Below are positions 60,742-64,000 of a DNA stretch of 64,000 nt, in pieces; within the stretch, counting starts at the first letter, position 1; every line of letters starts with the position of its first letter. The notes below the pieces were generated by a model that had not been told where the DNA came from, made no database searches, and saw only the letters and a program-made list of their open reading frames with translations. A program made the position numbers and the translations under genes. The DNA lies in NCBI RefSeq assembly GCF_002288925.2, contig NW_022098093.1, positions 439,266-503,265 on the forward strand. Direction: 5' to 3'. The DNA comes from Delphinapterus leucas. Its lineage: Eukaryota > Chordata > Mammalia > Artiodactyla > Monodontidae.

Positions 60742-62423
60742 CATATCTTCTTCTTCAAAATATAACTCTCTGTCTGTTCTGACAGTAATATAGATATCGC
60801 TTTCTATTAAGCCTTTCTATGTTTTTTATTTCAATATTTTGGAAAGTCTTATTCCAGGTACTTTTGTAGTAAAGCGCCTGGAATGCTAGTTTAAGATGAA
60901 GATTCCTGAGGTCTGTATACAAAAGAAAACCTCTGATACTGAACCTCAGAATCTGATGGCTCTAATTTTCTATTCACAGAAAACTAAATGCTAGCCATAT
61001 AAGTGTTTATAGTTTTTTCTGTTCCTAAACCTTTAATGGCTGTGATTTTCAAACAGCTATTTAGGGTTATTTGATTCAGTTTCTAAGAAATCTGCATTTT
61101 AATATTTATCCTAGGTAAAACTATTGCTACTTTCTATGTATCACACTTGGAAGTAATGCTTTAATATAATTATTTTATAATATTAACCATCTGATACTAT
61201 GGTAACTTGAATTGTTATTAAAAGCTTCAGAAGATTACACTTTCACATGCTTTTTTCAGTTAAAATATAATATACTGGAAAGCTGAATCCTTCATAAGCC
61301 TTTTTTGTATGATCTGCAGAGACGAATAAAGTACTATTTATACTAAGAATTACATGAAAGCAGTAATTGATAATGGTTTCCAAGATTGATAGCCCTCCTA
61401 GAGAGTAGGAAAATATTCTGCCCCCTTGATTTTTATCTGATAAATTCATGAACACCCAGTTAGCGTAATGGGTGACCCTACACATATGAGTGTAAGAAAT
61501 AGTGTCAAAAAAACAAATATAAGGCAAAGAGTCATATAAATTGAAAAAAAGTGGTTTCTAGTAATTATCTTATGGATGACCCTTCTGTTGTTGTCTTACA
61601 TAACAAATAACATAGGTATTTGCTATTCATAAAAGGTAGTTTCAAATGGTCTCTCACCTGCCTTAGGGGCCTGATACTGTACATTTAGTGATTTATTAAT
61701 GCACACTTTTACATATCACAAAAAAGAGATTCAGCTCATATACATGAAATGCTGTCTGAATGTATTGAAGAGAATTTCAGAAATTTGGAAGGGTTACTAT
61801 TTTATCATAACCAGCATTTAAGGTTTGTTAAGAAAAAAAAAAATCACTCGATTGACATTCATTTCCCTGGTATTTATTTTGTTTCATTTATCTAAAACAA
61901 AATCCCTCAAATCATGTTCATTCTGTTCATATGTAATATATTTTATATATTTATTTGACTGAAATTAAAATACTACACTTTATTTGAATGACAACTGAGT
62001 GACAGGTGTTAAGTGTCTTCAGGGGAAAACTGTTTAACAAAAACATATTTTAAAATTTCCTATTGAATCAATCATTATTTCTAACACTAAAATTTTCATA
62101 GGAATGAAAGATGGATGAGTTGGTAATAAAGGCAAATAGTTTTTATGATGTTATGAGGTTTTGCCTTGTTTTGTACCATGTTTGACAAACAGCAACATCT
62201 GTCTAAAATCTGTCAATATGATGTATGGGAAGCATAAATCACATTATCTTATGTCAATACTCCTCTCAGAACAATATTTTAACATAAATTCAGTGCTATG
62301 TCATGAATGTGACCCTTGGGAATAAAGACAGACCATATAACATTCAGCTGGATCCTATTTACATAGTTATTTTTAACCTCTTTTGACGTAGGAAGTCAAA
62401 ACTTAAAAAAAAAAAAACCTCTC
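60742..62423. other. A+T-rich non-coding DNA
   Basis: Nothing recognised; minus-strand frame 61243-61527 has no family signature. Confidence 0.4.
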
Positions 62424-62656
62424 AAAAGATATAAACTGGGCCTTCCCTGGTGGCACAGTGGTTGAGAGTCTGCCTGTCGATGCAGGGGACATGGGTTCGT
62501 GCCCCGGTCGGGGAAGATCCCACATGCCGCGGAGCAGCTGGGCCCGTGAGCCATGGCCGCTGAGTCTGCGTGTCCGGAGCCTGTGCTCCGCAACGGGAGA
62601 GGCCACAACAGTGAGAGGCCCGTGTACTGCAAGAAAAAAAAAAAAAGATATAAACT
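62424..62656 (+). mobile_element. CHR-type SINE with perfect 14-bp target-site duplication
   Basis: aaaagatataaact is at 62424-62437 and 62643-62656. SINE body 62438-62642 starts gggccttccctggtggcaca, A-box-like tggcacagtgg at 62451-62461, B-box-like ggttcgtgcc at 62494-62503, body ggcccgtgagccatggccgc, end cacaacagtgagaggcccgt and an A-tail. Few changes from the G+C-rich CHR form, so a relatively young copy. Confidence 0.95.
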
Positions 62657-64000
62657 ATATCTCGTACAGTTTGAAAGCTGTTAATATATACAAATGAAAT
62701 TCTAAGCATATATGCTATTGTGAAGTCTATATCGACATTGACATTTCCTATGAAAACATATTCTGAAGGTAATGAAACGAAAAGGGTTCAATGTGCAAGT
62801 TTGGAGTTTTGGCTAACATTTATTTGAATGCATTTATTAAAAGTTCATGCAACTGTAATACCTTCTTAACGCCAGTGTTAGAGCTGATGATTTTTAGTAA
62901 TTTATAAAGTGTTCCAAAACATCACAAGCCTCCTGACCACTGAGAAGCATCACTTCAAATAATCAAATAACTTAAAAAAAAATTTTAACTGTAAGGCAGA
63001 ATTTTACCAATGTTTGTGAATACATTAAATATGTCCTAAATGTATTTCATTAAAACATTTTCTCATTCGTCAGAGTAGTCCCTTCTGTATGGGCAAGACA
63101 ACTAGATTTTTTTATTTGTTTAGATAATGTTTCTAAGGTTTTAACATTTATAATTGAACCTTAATAAATTTATCCAGAATTTTGATTGCTGTATCTGAGC
63201 TTCTCCTCCTCAATCCCCAAACTCATACACATTTGAAAGTGTTCCTTTGTAGCTCTGTGCTAGGATAGGATGACCTTTCCTGTCCATGACCCTGAAAGAG
63301 TCAATCCTAGACTATTCTTGTGTTAGAAGAAACATCGTCCCCTCATGCTCCTACTGAACTGAATTTTTTCACCACCTTGAATAAACCAGTTGAATTGCCT
63401 GCCCCTTAACATATAACCATCTTACCTAGTGGAGTTTCTTTCAATTGCTTCTAAGTCTCTTCTGGTTATCCTGAAGCAGAGGTTAGTAGGGCATGCTCCT
63501 CTGATTGTTGTTCTGTCTAAAGGCATTTAGTCTCAATTCTCATGACACAAAATGAAGGGATATTCTGATAGTTTTAACCCCAATATGATGAACAGAACCA
63601 CCACAAACATTAATCTAGGCACTGAAGCATTACTGTCATTAAATTTTTGTCTTTTTATTTTGTTTGTTCATTACTAAATCATCTTACTTAAATTCCATTT
63701 GCCGGAAAGAAAAACAAAAGTCCATTTCACTTACCACCATGTAGTTTAAATGGCATTCTGCCTAACCATTCATGCAAAGAAGAGAACTCTGTTGTCAGTG
63801 GGTGTGATCACATCAAATAATTTAGACACTCAAACTCTGTTTTACCTCACAGTACTTGTCTGTTTATTTAACCTTGATAATTATTCAATTTTTTTACCGA
63901 AGCTAGCTACACACATAAACCCACTTGAAGAAAATGATGATTTGATTAAATTCATTAATATGGTAACTAACATATAGCTAAAATAGTTTGGATTCAACTG
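62657..64000. other. A+T-rich non-coding DNA
   Basis: Nothing recognised. 63180-63560 is less A+T-rich without a recognisable repeat. Confidence 0.4.

Overview
This is mammalian nuclear DNA, almost certainly cetacean. Five SINEs have the tRNA-derived head and body of the CHR family (cetacean/hippo/ruminant), and the G+C-rich copies look like the form common in whales and dolphins. Several LINE-1 copies belong to the L1 lineage carried alongside them. The order rests on recalled consensus sequences, not on a search.

No host protein-coding exon, tRNA, rRNA or other functional gene could be supported. The window reads as A+T-rich intergenic (or deep intronic) DNA built up from retrotransposon insertions of different ages. 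Every long open frame that could be recognised is a LINE-1 ORF2 remnant, a SINE read-through or a simple repeat.

Layout. 1-12 kb: an old, 5'-truncated L1 on the minus strand (1641-4505), MIR/L2 relics, a small 5'-inverted L1 (8721-9026) and a 56-bp L1 stub with its own target-site duplication (10428-10483). 12-18 kb: a SINE with a 16-bp duplication (12696-12931), an ancient L1M ORF2 piece, then a nest in which an ancient L2 (14440-16895) was split by an L1 (14798-16156) whose A-tail in turn received a small L1 tail. A 100-N assembly gap lies inside this nest and its flanks repeat one another. 18-30 kb: mostly unrecognised A+T-rich sequence with an AT microsatellite, a short L1 tail and a Charlie-type DNA transposon. 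30-41 kb: two MLT1-like LTR pieces in a row, old L1M fragments (largest 35550-38400, minus) and a CHR SINE. 41-46 kb: unexplained sequence with a strongly palindromic block (42040-42193) and broken coding-like minus-strand stretches. 46-53 kb: a SINE, MIR pieces, a near-perfect hairpin (49300-49348), an L1 tail and a MER5-type relic. 53-64 kb: the best-preserved L1 (53812-57050, plus), a SINE next to a minus-strand L1 (58910-60741), and a last SINE at 62438.

Nothing here works together as a pathway. The autonomous L1s supply the reverse transcription that mobilised the SINEs, and A-tails, poly-T target sites and direct repeats record that. I found no convincing new biological system. The most useful leads are the two hairpin structures, the nested insertion and the suspicious gap.
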